Below, piece by piece: positions 43,609 to 52,709 of a stretch of 64,000 nucleotides of DNA. Each line of letters opens with the position of its first letter. Position 1 is the stretch's first letter. This stretch comes from HGM04593 sp045647745. GTDB taxonomy: Bacteria > Bacteroidota > Bacteroidia > Bacteroidales > Bacteroidaceae. The DNA lies in contig JAZRMQ010000064.1 in NCBI GenBank assembly GCA_045647745.1, positions 1 to 64,000 of the forward strand, in the 5' to 3' direction. The notes under the pieces are model-generated. The model worked only from the letters and a program-made list of their open reading frames with translations. It was not told the origin of the DNA and did no database searches. A program made the position numbers and the translations under genes.

Positions 43609-44586
43609 ATGCAAAAAGGACTCATTGGCGTAATTGTCCCCGTTTACAAGGTAGAGAAATATATAGCAGAGTGCATAGATAGCATTCTTGCACAGACATA
43701 TACAAATTTCCGCCTGATACTCGTTGACGACGGCACTCCCGATGGTGCCGGAAAAATATGCGATGAATACGCGAAAAAAGACCCGCGCATAACCGTTATT
43801 CACCAAGAAAACAGCGGCGTCACCCGCGCTCGCGCTCGCGGCGTTGAAGAGGCCGAAGATTGTGAGTTCATCACCTTTGTGGATGGAGACGATACGCTAG
43901 AGAAAGTTGCTTTAGAGAAATTATATTCACAGGTAGAAAAGGATGCTGATATTGTAATATGCAATAGCTATTTTACAGGTAACAACACCAATACATTTTA
44001 CGAAATACCATCACATAAAAAAAATATTGAAGCCAGTTCTTTCATTAAAAACAACATTTGCTTGAAAGGTGGAGCCCCTTGGGGAAAATTATTCAGAAAT
44101 ACACTTTTTGACAAAAATACATTTGACATACCACGAGAAATAATATGTGGAGAGGATGCAATAATGAATATTAAGCTTGCCTTCAATAGCAACAAACCTA
44201 TCAAAATAATCAACGAACCATTGTATAATTATCGTATACACGCACAAAGCGTATACAATAATTTCAGACACACATCCGAATACGAAGATTTATTTTGGAA
44301 AGAATTGAAGGCAACAATACCGCAAGAACGATTTCCAGAATTCACAGATGAATATATCAGCATTAGACTGCATCTTTGGAATAAATTCGGTGGCAACGGC
44401 TTGAAAAAACCAGAGTGGGCCGATACAGAATTTCACAAGCAACTGAAATATGATATAAAAACATACAAGTTCAAAATACCTTTTTTTGAAAAATTGATGT
44501 TATATCATACTCGACAACCAGTTCGTACACTAATTTACTTTTGTAGAAAAGCCAACAGCCTTTTTAAACTAATCATTAACAAATGA
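43609..44586 (+). CDS. Glycosyltransferase family 2, second copy, chimeric
   Basis: A 325-residue GT-A enzyme whose first 96 residues match the gene at 40074 at 91 positions, including the shared start MQK-LIGVIVPVYKVEKYIA and the metal-binding TFVDGDDT. From about 43890 the DNA turns AT-rich and similarity drops to the level of ordinary homologues (shared FDIPR, GEDAIMN). This sharp change implies recombination at the end of the nucleotide-binding half. Acceptor and sugar unknown. Confidence 0.9.
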   Translation: MQKGLIGVIVPVYKVEKYIAECIDSILAQTYTNFRLILVDDGTPDGAGKICDEYAKKDPRITVIHQENSGVTRARARGVEEAEDCEFITFVDGDDTLEKVALEKLYSQVEKDADIVICNSYFTGNNTNTFYEIPSHKKNIEASSFIKNNICLKGGAPWGKLFRNTLFDKNTFDIPREIICGEDAIMNIKLAFNSNKPIKIINEPLYNYRIHAQSVYNNFRHTSEYEDLFWKELKATIPQERFPEFTDEYISIRLHLWNKFGGNGLKKPEWADTEFHKQLKYDIKTYKFKIPFFEKLMLYHTRQPVRTLIYFCRKANSLFKLIINK

Positions 44587-44602
44587 TACAAAATATCTTG
44601 GT

Positions 44603-45598
44603 ATGAAAATAACAATTATCATCCCGGTGTATAATGTAGAAGCATATATTGAGGATTGTTTACGATCAGTTACGGCACAGGACTTTGAAGGTGAAATCGA
44701 ATGTATTATTGTTAATGATTGCACTCCGGACAATAGTTGTGCTATTATTAAAAAATTTATTAGTGAATACAACGGGAATATTAAATTTAAGCTATTACAC
44801 CATAAAAAGAATTGTGGTCTATCAGTTGCGAGAAATACTGGTATTTACGCGGCAACCGGTGAATATATCTATTTCCTTGATAGTGACGATGAAATTACAA
44901 GCAACTGTATTGCACTTTTATCAGCACCATTGAAAGAAAGGAAATACGATTTTGTTATTGGAGATTATTGCGTTGTCGGTGCTAATAAGAATGATTTTCC
45001 GCCTCTGCTTGTAACAGAACACGAAATGTTAACAAATGCTTGCATACGCAAAAGTTATCTTTTGTATCAATGGTATGTGATGGCCGTAAACAAGCTATAC
45101 AATACTGAGTTTATTCAACGAGAAAAGTTACTTTTTAAAGAAGGGATAATTCACGAAGACGATTTGTGGAGTTTTCAACTCGCTTGTTTAGCTCAAACGA
45201 TGTATGTTGTAAAGGAAGAAACATACATATATAAGATACGTAACAACTCTATAACAAGTAGCAGCCCCATCAATAAGCGAATAACATCCATCTCTTTAAT
45301 AACAACAGAGGCAAAAAAATGGGCAGAACAAAAAGGCATTTTATACGATAAGGATGTTTTTAGAAAGATTCTCTCTTTTCGAGAATTGGTACTGAATGAT
45401 ATACTATCTTTAAAATCATATTCGGAGAGAAAGGCGCTGTACCTAAAATGTTATAAAAAACTAAGAATCTCACCTTGGAAAGCATATAAACATAAAACCA
45501 TTAAATATAAATCTCTCGTAAAAGAATTATACAATTATATGCCAGGCATTTTAGGTCTGTGGTACATTAGTCTGTACATTAGGATTTTCAAAAAATAA
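44603..45598 (+). CDS. Glycosyltransferase family 2
   Basis: A 331-residue GT-A enzyme with IIIPVYNVEAYIEDCLRSV, CIIVNDCTPDNSC, SVARNTGIYAATGEYIYFLD and the metal-binding FLDSDDE. HEDDLWSFQL later in the chain fits the catalytic base region. The DNA is clearly more AT-rich than the genes up to 43880. It starts 16 bp after the preceding gene. Sugar unknown. Confidence 0.88.
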   Translation: MKITIIIPVYNVEAYIEDCLRSVTAQDFEGEIECIIVNDCTPDNSCAIIKKFISEYNGNIKFKLLHHKKNCGLSVARNTGIYAATGEYIYFLDSDDEITSNCIALLSAPLKERKYDFVIGDYCVVGANKNDFPPLLVTEHEMLTNACIRKSYLLYQWYVMAVNKLYNTEFIQREKLLFKEGIIHEDDLWSFQLACLAQTMYVVKEETYIYKIRNNSITSSSPINKRITSISLITTEAKKWAEQKGILYDKDVFRKILSFRELVLNDILSLKSYSERKALYLKCYKKLRISPWKAYKHKTIKYKSLVKELYNYMPGILGLWYISLYIRIFKK

Positions 45599-45623
45599 GA
45601 AAATAAGGAACTGCACTACAATT

Positions 45624-46823
45624 ATGAACATCTGTATTACCAATTATGAAACAGACCCACAATTCATCGGTGGAATTAAACGCGTATCATCCATACTTGC
45701 AAAAGAATGGATAAAGGAGTGCGGAGTTTGTTTTCTGTGCATTTCACCAGCCGACAACCAAATTAAAGACATTTGCGGAATACCACAGTACCACTTGCCA
45801 GAAGATGTAAATATCGTTTCGGATAAGAATCTTGATTATTTTGTCCGCTTTATAAATGAGAAGAAGATAGATATTATATTGCACCAGCATAGTGAGAATA
45901 AAGCATTTACAGAACTATGCGTAAGGGCAAAACAAAATACCAAAGCAAAATTAGTAACAACAAGACACTTTGCTATCACCCACAATGATGACAGCCATAG
46001 AAGGGCCTTCTTCATAAAATACAAGTTACAGGCATCTCCAACAGCATGGCTAAAAGATTTACTATTCTTTTCAAAGTATCACTTGTACAAAAGATGGAAA
46101 TGTATCAAAGAAGACAAACAGCTTTATGAATACCTAATTAAAAATTCGGACAAGTTCGTATTATTGTCAAAAAAAATCATAAAAGACCTTGAAAAGCAGA
46201 TAAAACTTAATGAACATAACCGAAAGAAGATATATGCGATAAACAATCCAATAGAAATTCACAAACACAATATTACAGAAAAAAAGAAGAGAGTTCTTTG
46301 GTGTGGAAGGGTTGAGTTTGGAACAAAACGTGTCGATAGAATTTTGAGAGTCTGGAAAACAATTGTTCAAAAACACTCGGACTGGGAATTGTACATAATG
46401 GGAAGTGGCAATATTAGTTATTTTGAAAAAATCGTTAAAAAATATAAAATACAAAATGTAATATTTACCGGTTCTTGCGCCCCCTATGAGTACTATAAAA
46501 ACGGCAGCATACTTTGTATGACTAGTTCTGCTGAAAGTTGGGGTATGGTCATTATTGAAGCACAAATGTTCGGTTGTATTCCAATAGCATATAATAGTTA
46601 TTCAAGTTTGACAGAAATAATAACAGACAATGTAAATGGTTTTAAAATACCAGCATTCAACCAAAAAGCGTTCACTCAACGCCTCGAATGGCTTATGGAC
46701 AATGAGAGTGAAAGAGAAAGACTGATGTACGAATGTCAAGAATCCATTAAAAAGTTTGATGCAAGTATTATTGCACAGCAATGGATGGAATTGTTTAAGA
46801 ATTTGCTATCTAATTTAAAATAA
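45624..46823 (+). CDS. Glycosyltransferase family 4
   Basis: A 399-residue GT-B enzyme: an N-terminal acceptor-side domain beginning NICITNYETDPQFIGGIKRV, then a donor-side domain with KRVLWCGRVEFGTKRVDRIL, NVIFTGSCAPYEYYKNGSIL and the E-x7-E motif SAESWGMVIIEAQMFGCIP. AT-rich like its neighbours. Its stop directly abuts the start of the next gene. Confidence 0.9.
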   Translation: MNICITNYETDPQFIGGIKRVSSILAKEWIKECGVCFLCISPADNQIKDICGIPQYHLPEDVNIVSDKNLDYFVRFINEKKIDIILHQHSENKAFTELCVRAKQNTKAKLVTTRHFAITHNDDSHRRAFFIKYKLQASPTAWLKDLLFFSKYHLYKRWKCIKEDKQLYEYLIKNSDKFVLLSKKIIKDLEKQIKLNEHNRKKIYAINNPIEIHKHNITEKKKRVLWCGRVEFGTKRVDRILRVWKTIVQKHSDWELYIMGSGNISYFEKIVKKYKIQNVIFTGSCAPYEYYKNGSILCMTSSAESWGMVIIEAQMFGCIPIAYNSYSSLTEIITDNVNGFKIPAFNQKAFTQRLEWLMDNESERERLMYECQESIKKFDASIIAQQWMELFKNLLSNLK

Positions 46824-47900
46824 ATGGGAATCACAATATTGCTTATAATTCTTGCAGGAATTACTTTGTACATCACTATATCGTGGTTTAAATTAACGCC
46901 ATATAATCAAAAGCCACTTGAAATAAAAACTTTTGATGGAAACAACAGTCCATACCACCCCACGGTATTGTATTTCAAAGATGGATGGAATGGTTATAAA
47001 TATTGGATGGCAGAAACACCATTTCCCCCTAACAGTAAGCCCTATCGCGACAGAAACGAATGTCCATCGATACACGTATCAAACGATGGTGTAATGTGGA
47101 CCGAAATAACACAAAATCCCATTGACGATCTAACAGAAAAAGAGATAAAAGAACTTGACTACTTTTCAGACCCTCATCTTGTTTTTGTTGATGAAAAAAT
47201 CGAATGTTGGTATCGCTTTACACACCGAGATGGGATTGATAATAAATTCAACAACCTTCAATTAGTGAGAAAAACAAGTTCCGATGGTATTAATTGGAGC
47301 AAGAGAGATGTATTGGTAAATCTTGCCACAAGCGAAGGAGATAATCTTGGAAATATGGTTGTTAGCCCGGCAATTTTATATCAAGATGGCAAATATCGTA
47401 TGTGGTATGTCAATAGTGAATCACGAGAACAAAGAGAACTCTCATATTCCGAATCGATAGATGGCAAAAACTGGGCAGAATACAAAAGATGTACTCTACA
47501 AGGCATCGATAATACGCCTTGGCATATTGATGTAAACTTCATCGATGGCATATATTACTTGATTAGCTATAATTTCAAGAATCTTACACTTTTTAAGAGC
47601 GTCGATGGTATAACATTCAATTATGTAAATATAATATTGGAACAATCTGTTGATGGTTCATTTTATTCAGGTGGTTTATACAGAGCGTGTATCATAAAAG
47701 ATAACAATCTAAAAATATATTTTAGTGCGAATGATGTAAAAAGAACGCACATAGGATTATTAGAAGGTGATGACTGCACTCAATTTCAATTAGTTGAATT
47801 TGGTAAATTCCGAACTTTTTTCAGTTTTGCCAAATACTTTATAGCAAAAAAAATGATATCCATTTGCTTTATTACAAAGCAGCTCTTTAAACGATTTTAA
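46824..47900 (+). CDS. Membrane-anchored beta-propeller glycosidase-like protein
   Basis: A 358-residue protein with an N-terminal membrane segment (residues about 2-21, ITILLIILAGITLYITISW) and a repeat pattern like five-bladed propellers of GH43/GH32-type enzymes. Blade-like starts are SPYHPTVLYF (42-51), FSDPHLVFVDEKIECWYRF, VSPAILYQDGKYRMWYV and WHIDVNFIDGIYYLISY. Acidic residues at DPH and WHIDVNF positions could be catalytic, but this is inference. A hydrolase or transglycosylase of this fold is unexpected between glycosyltransferase genes. The ATG abuts the previous stop. Confidence 0.65.
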   Translation: MGITILLIILAGITLYITISWFKLTPYNQKPLEIKTFDGNNSPYHPTVLYFKDGWNGYKYWMAETPFPPNSKPYRDRNECPSIHVSNDGVMWTEITQNPIDDLTEKEIKELDYFSDPHLVFVDEKIECWYRFTHRDGIDNKFNNLQLVRKTSSDGINWSKRDVLVNLATSEGDNLGNMVVSPAILYQDGKYRMWYVNSESREQRELSYSESIDGKNWAEYKRCTLQGIDNTPWHIDVNFIDGIYYLISYNFKNLTLFKSVDGITFNYVNIILEQSVDGSFYSGGLYRACIIKDNNLKIYFSANDVKRTHIGLLEGDDCTQFQLVEFGKFRTFFSFAKYFIAKKMISICFITKQLFKRF

Positions 47901-47906
47901 GCACCG

Positions 47907-48977
47907 ATGAGCACCATAACCTTTTTATTTCCACACCCTGTTGATGCCCCAACCGGAGGCTACAAGGTGGTTTATGAATATGCCAACAGGCTTGTTGCCG
48001 ATGGGCACAAGGTTAATATCATCTACTCAGGCTCATTATTTTGGAGAAAGAAAAGTCTATATTTCAAGCTGACAAATTGTGTAAGGTACATTCAAAAGCT
48101 CATTAAAGGATATGGTTGCCGAAAATGGTTTGCGCTTGACAAGCGAGTAAAGGAGCACTTGACACTTTCGCTCAACTACCGACACGTTCCAAAAAGTGAT
48201 ATTTACATCTGTACATCACCACACACTGCAATGTACGTTAAGGACTATCCAACAGAGAATAAATACTATTTTATTCAAGGATACGAAAATTGGGGCGGGA
48301 TAACTGACGAAAAATTAAGAGAGACCTACCACTACCCTTTGAAAAAAATTGTTGTCTCAAATTGGTTGAAAGAAATTATTGAAAAGGAAGAAAATGAAAA
48401 GTGTACACTAATTTACAACGGTTTCAACTTTAACGATTTTAGAGAAGATATCAAGATTTGTAACAAGGATAAGTACAAAATCACGATGCTCTATCACACT
48501 GCCGAACTGAAAGGTGCCAAATATGGCCTTGCCGCACTAGATATTGTAAAAAAAGAGATTCCGCAGTTGAAGGCAAACCTTTTTGGCACGCCAATTGCAC
48601 CTACATCACTCCCCGAGTGGATAACATATTATCGTCTACCCGACAAAAATAAGTTAAACAAAATATACAACGAGAGCGCTATATTTATTGGTTGCAGCAA
48701 TATCGAGGGGTGGGGATTGCCCATTGGAGAGGCGATGATTTGCGGTGCGGCAGTTGTTTGCACCAACAACAAGGGCTATCTTGAGATGGCAAAAGATAAT
48801 GAAACAGCGCTTGTTTCACCAATAAAAAATGCTCAAGCACTAGCCCAAAATATCATACGCCTGATAAAAGATGACAATCTACGCCATCAAATAGCACGAA
48901 ACGGCAACGAATTTATTCAGCAGTTTAAATGGGATGGTTCATACAACAAATTAAAAGAGATACTGAAAATAGGATGA
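47907..48977 (+). CDS. Glycosyltransferase family 4
   Basis: A 356-residue GT-B enzyme opening FLFPHPVDAPTGGYKVVYEY, a typical GT4 acceptor-side loop with the glycine pair. The donor domain has ITMLYHTAELKGAKYGLAAL and the E-x7-E motif NIEGWGLPIGEAMICGAAVV. WsaF-like and rhamnosyltransferases share this opening, but the sugar is not determined. It overlaps the acyltransferase start by 4 bp (ATGA). Confidence 0.9.
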   Translation: MSTITFLFPHPVDAPTGGYKVVYEYANRLVADGHKVNIIYSGSLFWRKKSLYFKLTNCVRYIQKLIKGYGCRKWFALDKRVKEHLTLSLNYRHVPKSDIYICTSPHTAMYVKDYPTENKYYFIQGYENWGGITDEKLRETYHYPLKKIVVSNWLKEIIEKEENEKCTLIYNGFNFNDFREDIKICNKDKYKITMLYHTAELKGAKYGLAALDIVKKEIPQLKANLFGTPIAPTSLPEWITYYRLPDKNKLNKIYNESAIFIGCSNIEGWGLPIGEAMICGAAVVCTNNKGYLEMAKDNETALVSPIKNAQALAQNIIRLIKDDNLRHQIARNGNEFIQQFKWDGSYNKLKEILKIG

Positions 48978-49957
48978 AAGCACAACGACAAGTAAATCTT
49001 GAAATTCTTAGGATTTTATGTATGCTGTTTATTGTTACTGGACATATTGGAGCTGGTAGCAAATATTCACTACCAGTCACAATCGCACCTCACGCTGTAA
49101 ACTGCTTTGTTTTAATCTCAGGATATTTCTTAATCAACGCAAAATTTAAATCAGAACGTTTGCTTCGCATTATTATTGAAACGCTTTTCTATTCGTTTAC
49201 AATTACCTTAATTCTGTATTTTTGTGGAAGGGTGGATTTAATAAGTGTGATTAAATCAATTATGCCATTCGCCCCAACCAAGTTCAGTTACTGGTTTGTA
49301 AACAAATATCTTGGAGTAATTATGCTTTCGCCGTTCATCAGTAAAGTATGTGTAAATATAAACAAAAAGCAATATCAGACACTGCTTGTTTCATTATTGT
49401 TGATTAGCTCAACTTTATTTTTATTCTTCCCATTAGGAGGCCTCTTTGGCAATGGCTTTTCGCTTTTGTGGATGATTACATTGTTCATTACCGGTGGTTA
49501 TTTGAGACTACACACGCCAAATTTTAAATATTGGGGAATTGCGACAATTCTACTTTTGTTACTTTGGAACGTTTGTGATTTATATCTTAGATACTTTGTT
49601 CTGCTAGGATACAATTCGCTAATAACCTATGCTTTAGGCGTTACAACATTTATGTTTTTCAAGAATCTATCTATTAAAGACCGTGGTTTTATTGCAAAGA
49701 GTACAATATTCATCGCCCCTCATATATTTGCAGCATACCTAATTCACGCACAGCCCCTCTTAATTGGATATATAATAACTATTATGTATAATTCTAGTGG
49801 TTTTATCCTAGACAAACTCTATTTGTATCTTTTTGGAATAATCATTATAGTACTATCTGCAATTATAGATAAAGGTAGAATACAGTTATTTAAATATATT
49901 GGCGTTGATAGATTGATAGATAAGATCGCCTGCAGGCTAAACAAATTGTATGAATAA
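48974..49957 (+). CDS. Acyltransferase family 3 (membrane O-acyltransferase)
   Basis: A 327-residue inner-membrane protein with about ten hydrophobic segments. The start motif QVNLEILRILCMLFIVTGHI with its histidine and the ISGYFLINAKF segment fit the Acyl_transf_3 family that O-acetylates or otherwise acylates surface sugars. The ATG at 48974 is chosen because it overlaps the previous stop as ATGA and begins the family's N-terminus. The stop shares a base with the next ATG. Confidence 0.85.
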   Translation: MKAQRQVNLEILRILCMLFIVTGHIGAGSKYSLPVTIAPHAVNCFVLISGYFLINAKFKSERLLRIIIETLFYSFTITLILYFCGRVDLISVIKSIMPFAPTKFSYWFVNKYLGVIMLSPFISKVCVNINKKQYQTLLVSLLLISSTLFLFFPLGGLFGNGFSLLWMITLFITGGYLRLHTPNFKYWGIATILLLLLWNVCDLYLRYFVLLGYNSLITYALGVTTFMFFKNLSIKDRGFIAKSTIFIAPHIFAAYLIHAQPLLIGYIITIMYNSSGFILDKLYLYLFGIIIIVLSAIIDKGRIQLFKYIGVDRLIDKIACRLNKLYE

Positions 49958-51840
49958 TGAAACTCGCTTCGTTTGACATATTTGATACCACGCTCATTCG
50001 CAAATGCGGAAAGCCCGGGAACATCTTTTATATTCTCGCCCACAAATTATACCCCAACGACAAGGCAAAGCGCGATGATTTCCTCCTTTGGCGAAAAGGT
50101 GCCGAGAAGCGTGCAAGTGGCATCGCCCCCGGGAAGGATGTTACCATTGTAGATATCTACAGCAACGAAGAGCTAACAAGTTTCGATGAATACAGCAAAA
50201 ACGAACTAATAAACGCCGAGAAGGAGGTTGAAGCGGAATTGTTGACAGTTAACCCCGAGGTCAAAAACATCATTATCAAAAAACGCGAACAGGGCTATAC
50301 AATATGCTTTATATCTGATATGTACTTGCCAAGCGATTTTCTCAAAAAGGTGCTTGAAAGAGAGGGTTGCATAAACAGCAATGAGCAAATATACGTTTCG
50401 TGCGAATGGAATGCGCGTAAATCGAATGGTGCTTTATACAAAAGGCTGAAAGAGCAACTGAAGCCCCAACAGTGGGAACACTATGGCGACCACCCTGTAA
50501 GCGATGTAAAAATGGCGAAACGCTATGGTATAAAAGCCACAAAAATAAAAAGTGATTTTACCATAGCTGAAAAAGAAGCGACCCTGCCACGTGGCAATAG
50601 AGAGCACTATGAAAGTTCTATACTCTCTGGGTTGAGCCGTGCGGCAAGATTGCATCACGGGAACGATGCAGCCACAACGATTGCAGCCGATTTTATTGCA
50701 TCGGCATATATTCCGTATGTGCATTTTATACTAACAACCACAAAAGAACGTGGTTTCAAGAGGCTCTATTTCCTATCGCGCGACAGCTATATTCTGCAAA
50801 AAATTGCCGAGCAACTCCCGCACGAGGGGATTGAACTATGCTATCTTTTTGTTTCACGAAAATCACTGTTGCTCCCCTATCTGTACAACGCGACAGCAGA
50901 CAAATTCCTTGCAATACAAGACAAGAATACAATAAAAGGGAAAAGCATAAAAGAACTCTCGCAATCATTGGGCACAAGCATCGAAGAGCTTAAAAATGTT
51001 TTTGACATAGAGTTCAATTTTGAAAGAATATCCACAAAAGAGCAAGAGCAGGTGTTCTTAAACGCTATTTTTGGCACAGGAAGCAGATATCTACCAATGC
51101 TCAACGAGCGTGCAAAAGAGAAACGCGCGTTGCTTAATGGCTATTTTACACAAGAGAGAGTCCTTAGCTCAGAGCCAACAGCAATGGTTGATGTAGGTTG
51201 GCTAGGAACAACCCGATTGATGATTAACAATATTTTAAAAGAGGAGGGTTATCCCGAGACAACATTCTTCTATTATGGAGTGCGCAGCGACGTTATGCAC
51301 AGCAAATATGGCAGATACTACACCTATTACACTCCCGAACAGTTAAGCACCGAGGGCACAACGCTTATTGAAAATTATTTCTCAGCATCGCCTTACCCCA
51401 GTACCATCGGGTATAAAGAGAATAACAGCAAGTTTGAGCCGGTATTTCCCAAAGGTTGCGAATATAGAGAGAATGATATTATCAAGAGCAATATCAGCAC
51501 TGCACAATGGCTTGGCAACGAAATAGAAAAATGCCCTGCGCCATTAAAAAAGCACTTTTGGCAATGGGGGAGACAAGCTGTCGAGGAGATGTTGACTTTA
51601 AAAAAAGATGTTGACATCACTCCACTACAAAAAGCCACAGAATTTGACAACACGGCTTTTGTTCGCAAACTGACGATAAAGGAGTTTCTTAATCTTGTTT
51701 GCTTGGGTGGCAGAGTTACGGCCTTTGACCGTGGTAGTTTGCGCCTCACCTGCGGAAAGAGGCTTTTTCCAGCTTTTTATAAAATCGCACAATTCACGGG
51801 CAAAATACGCCATAAATTGTACTTGAAATTTTACAGATAA
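49957..51840 (+). CDS. COG5610-type HAD-superfamily protein
   Basis: A 627-residue cytosolic protein. The N-terminal half has the HAD motif SFDIFDTTLIRK (residues 5-16), YTICFISDMYLPSDF (motif II) and HYGDHPVSDVKMAKRYGIKA (motif IV), so a phosphatase-type fold is intact. The second half (from about 250; KRLYFLSRDSYILQKIAEQL, MVDVGWLGTTRLMINNIL) is a separate conserved region of unknown function. Large two-part proteins like this occur in surface-glycan loci, but no activity is established. It shares one base with the preceding stop. Confidence 0.75.
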   Translation: MKLASFDIFDTTLIRKCGKPGNIFYILAHKLYPNDKAKRDDFLLWRKGAEKRASGIAPGKDVTIVDIYSNEELTSFDEYSKNELINAEKEVEAELLTVNPEVKNIIIKKREQGYTICFISDMYLPSDFLKKVLEREGCINSNEQIYVSCEWNARKSNGALYKRLKEQLKPQQWEHYGDHPVSDVKMAKRYGIKATKIKSDFTIAEKEATLPRGNREHYESSILSGLSRAARLHHGNDAATTIAADFIASAYIPYVHFILTTTKERGFKRLYFLSRDSYILQKIAEQLPHEGIELCYLFVSRKSLLLPYLYNATADKFLAIQDKNTIKGKSIKELSQSLGTSIEELKNVFDIEFNFERISTKEQEQVFLNAIFGTGSRYLPMLNERAKEKRALLNGYFTQERVLSSEPTAMVDVGWLGTTRLMINNILKEEGYPETTFFYYGVRSDVMHSKYGRYYTYYTPEQLSTEGTTLIENYFSASPYPSTIGYKENNSKFEPVFPKGCEYRENDIIKSNISTAQWLGNEIEKCPAPLKKHFWQWGRQAVEEMLTLKKDVDITPLQKATEFDNTAFVRKLTIKEFLNLVCLGGRVTAFDRGSLRLTCGKRLFPAFYKIAQFTGKIRHKLYLKFYR

Positions 51841-51841
51841 A

Positions 51842-52699
51842 ATGAGACTCGCAACCATCATACTCAACTACAACAGCAGTGCCGACTGCAGAAAGTGTAT
51901 CGGGTACCTTGAGCAGCAACAGGGTGTTGAACAGGAGATTATTGTTGTTGATAATTGCTCACAAGAGGCCGACCGGAAGGCTGTAGAGGCTTTGTGCAAC
52001 GAGCGTGGCTGCACATTCATTGCCAACAACGAGAATAAAGGCTACAATGCCGGTAATAATGTGGGATTGCGATACGCCGCAGAGAAAGGCTATGAATTTG
52101 CTCTCATCGCCAACCCCGATATGGAGTTTCCACAGAGCGACTATCTTGCCACCCTGTTAGCGAAAATGCAAGAGGATGACGAAATTGTTGTTTGTGGCAG
52201 CGACATTATTGGCCCTGACGGCGTGCATCAGAACCCAATGGGCAAAGATGGTGGCTGGACCTCCTCTTTTGGGTGGATAAAAGAGATTTTTGGCAAGAGG
52301 GAGAAAAAGAGTGAGGCCTACGACTTCATTGACAACTACAAAGAGAGCCACTATTGCCACAAAATTGGCGGTTGCTGTTTCATCATAAGAACATCATTCC
52401 TTAGAGAAATAAATTTCTTCGATGAAAAGGTGTTTTTATATTGCGAGGAGGCTATCCTTGCCCGACAAGTAGAACTTGCCGGCAAAAAGATGTACTACCT
52501 TGCCACAGCACAAGCAGTGCACCGTCACGTAAAGAGCGAAAAAGGCGACCCTGTAAAACGTTTCAAAGCGTGGAAAAAATCACGTTGTTACTTCATTGAC
52601 AAATACAGCAAAGAGCATTGGTTCGGCCGTCAGATGGCAAAATTGTCGATGAGACTTTATGTAGCGACATTTACTCTATACAAGAAACTGAAAAAATAA
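51842..52699 (+). CDS. Glycosyltransferase family 2 (rhamnosyltransferase-like)
   Basis: A 285-residue GT-A enzyme with the WbbL-like pattern TIILNYNSSADCRKCIGYL, IIVVDNCSQEAD, NNENKGYNAGNNVGLRYA and ALIANPDMEF in place of the usual DXD. GGCCFIIRTSFLREINFFDE matches the acceptor region of rhamnosyl- and similar deoxyhexosyltransferases. Sugar assignment is tentative. The gene has the higher GC typical of the non-AT-rich blocks. Confidence 0.88.
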   Translation: MRLATIILNYNSSADCRKCIGYLEQQQGVEQEIIVVDNCSQEADRKAVEALCNERGCTFIANNENKGYNAGNNVGLRYAAEKGYEFALIANPDMEFPQSDYLATLLAKMQEDDEIVVCGSDIIGPDGVHQNPMGKDGGWTSSFGWIKEIFGKREKKSEAYDFIDNYKESHYCHKIGGCCFIIRTSFLREINFFDEKVFLYCEEAILARQVELAGKKMYYLATAQAVHRHVKSEKGDPVKRFKAWKKSRCYFIDKYSKEHWFGRQMAKLSMRLYVATFTLYKKLKK

Positions 52700-52709
52700 C
52701 AGATACATT

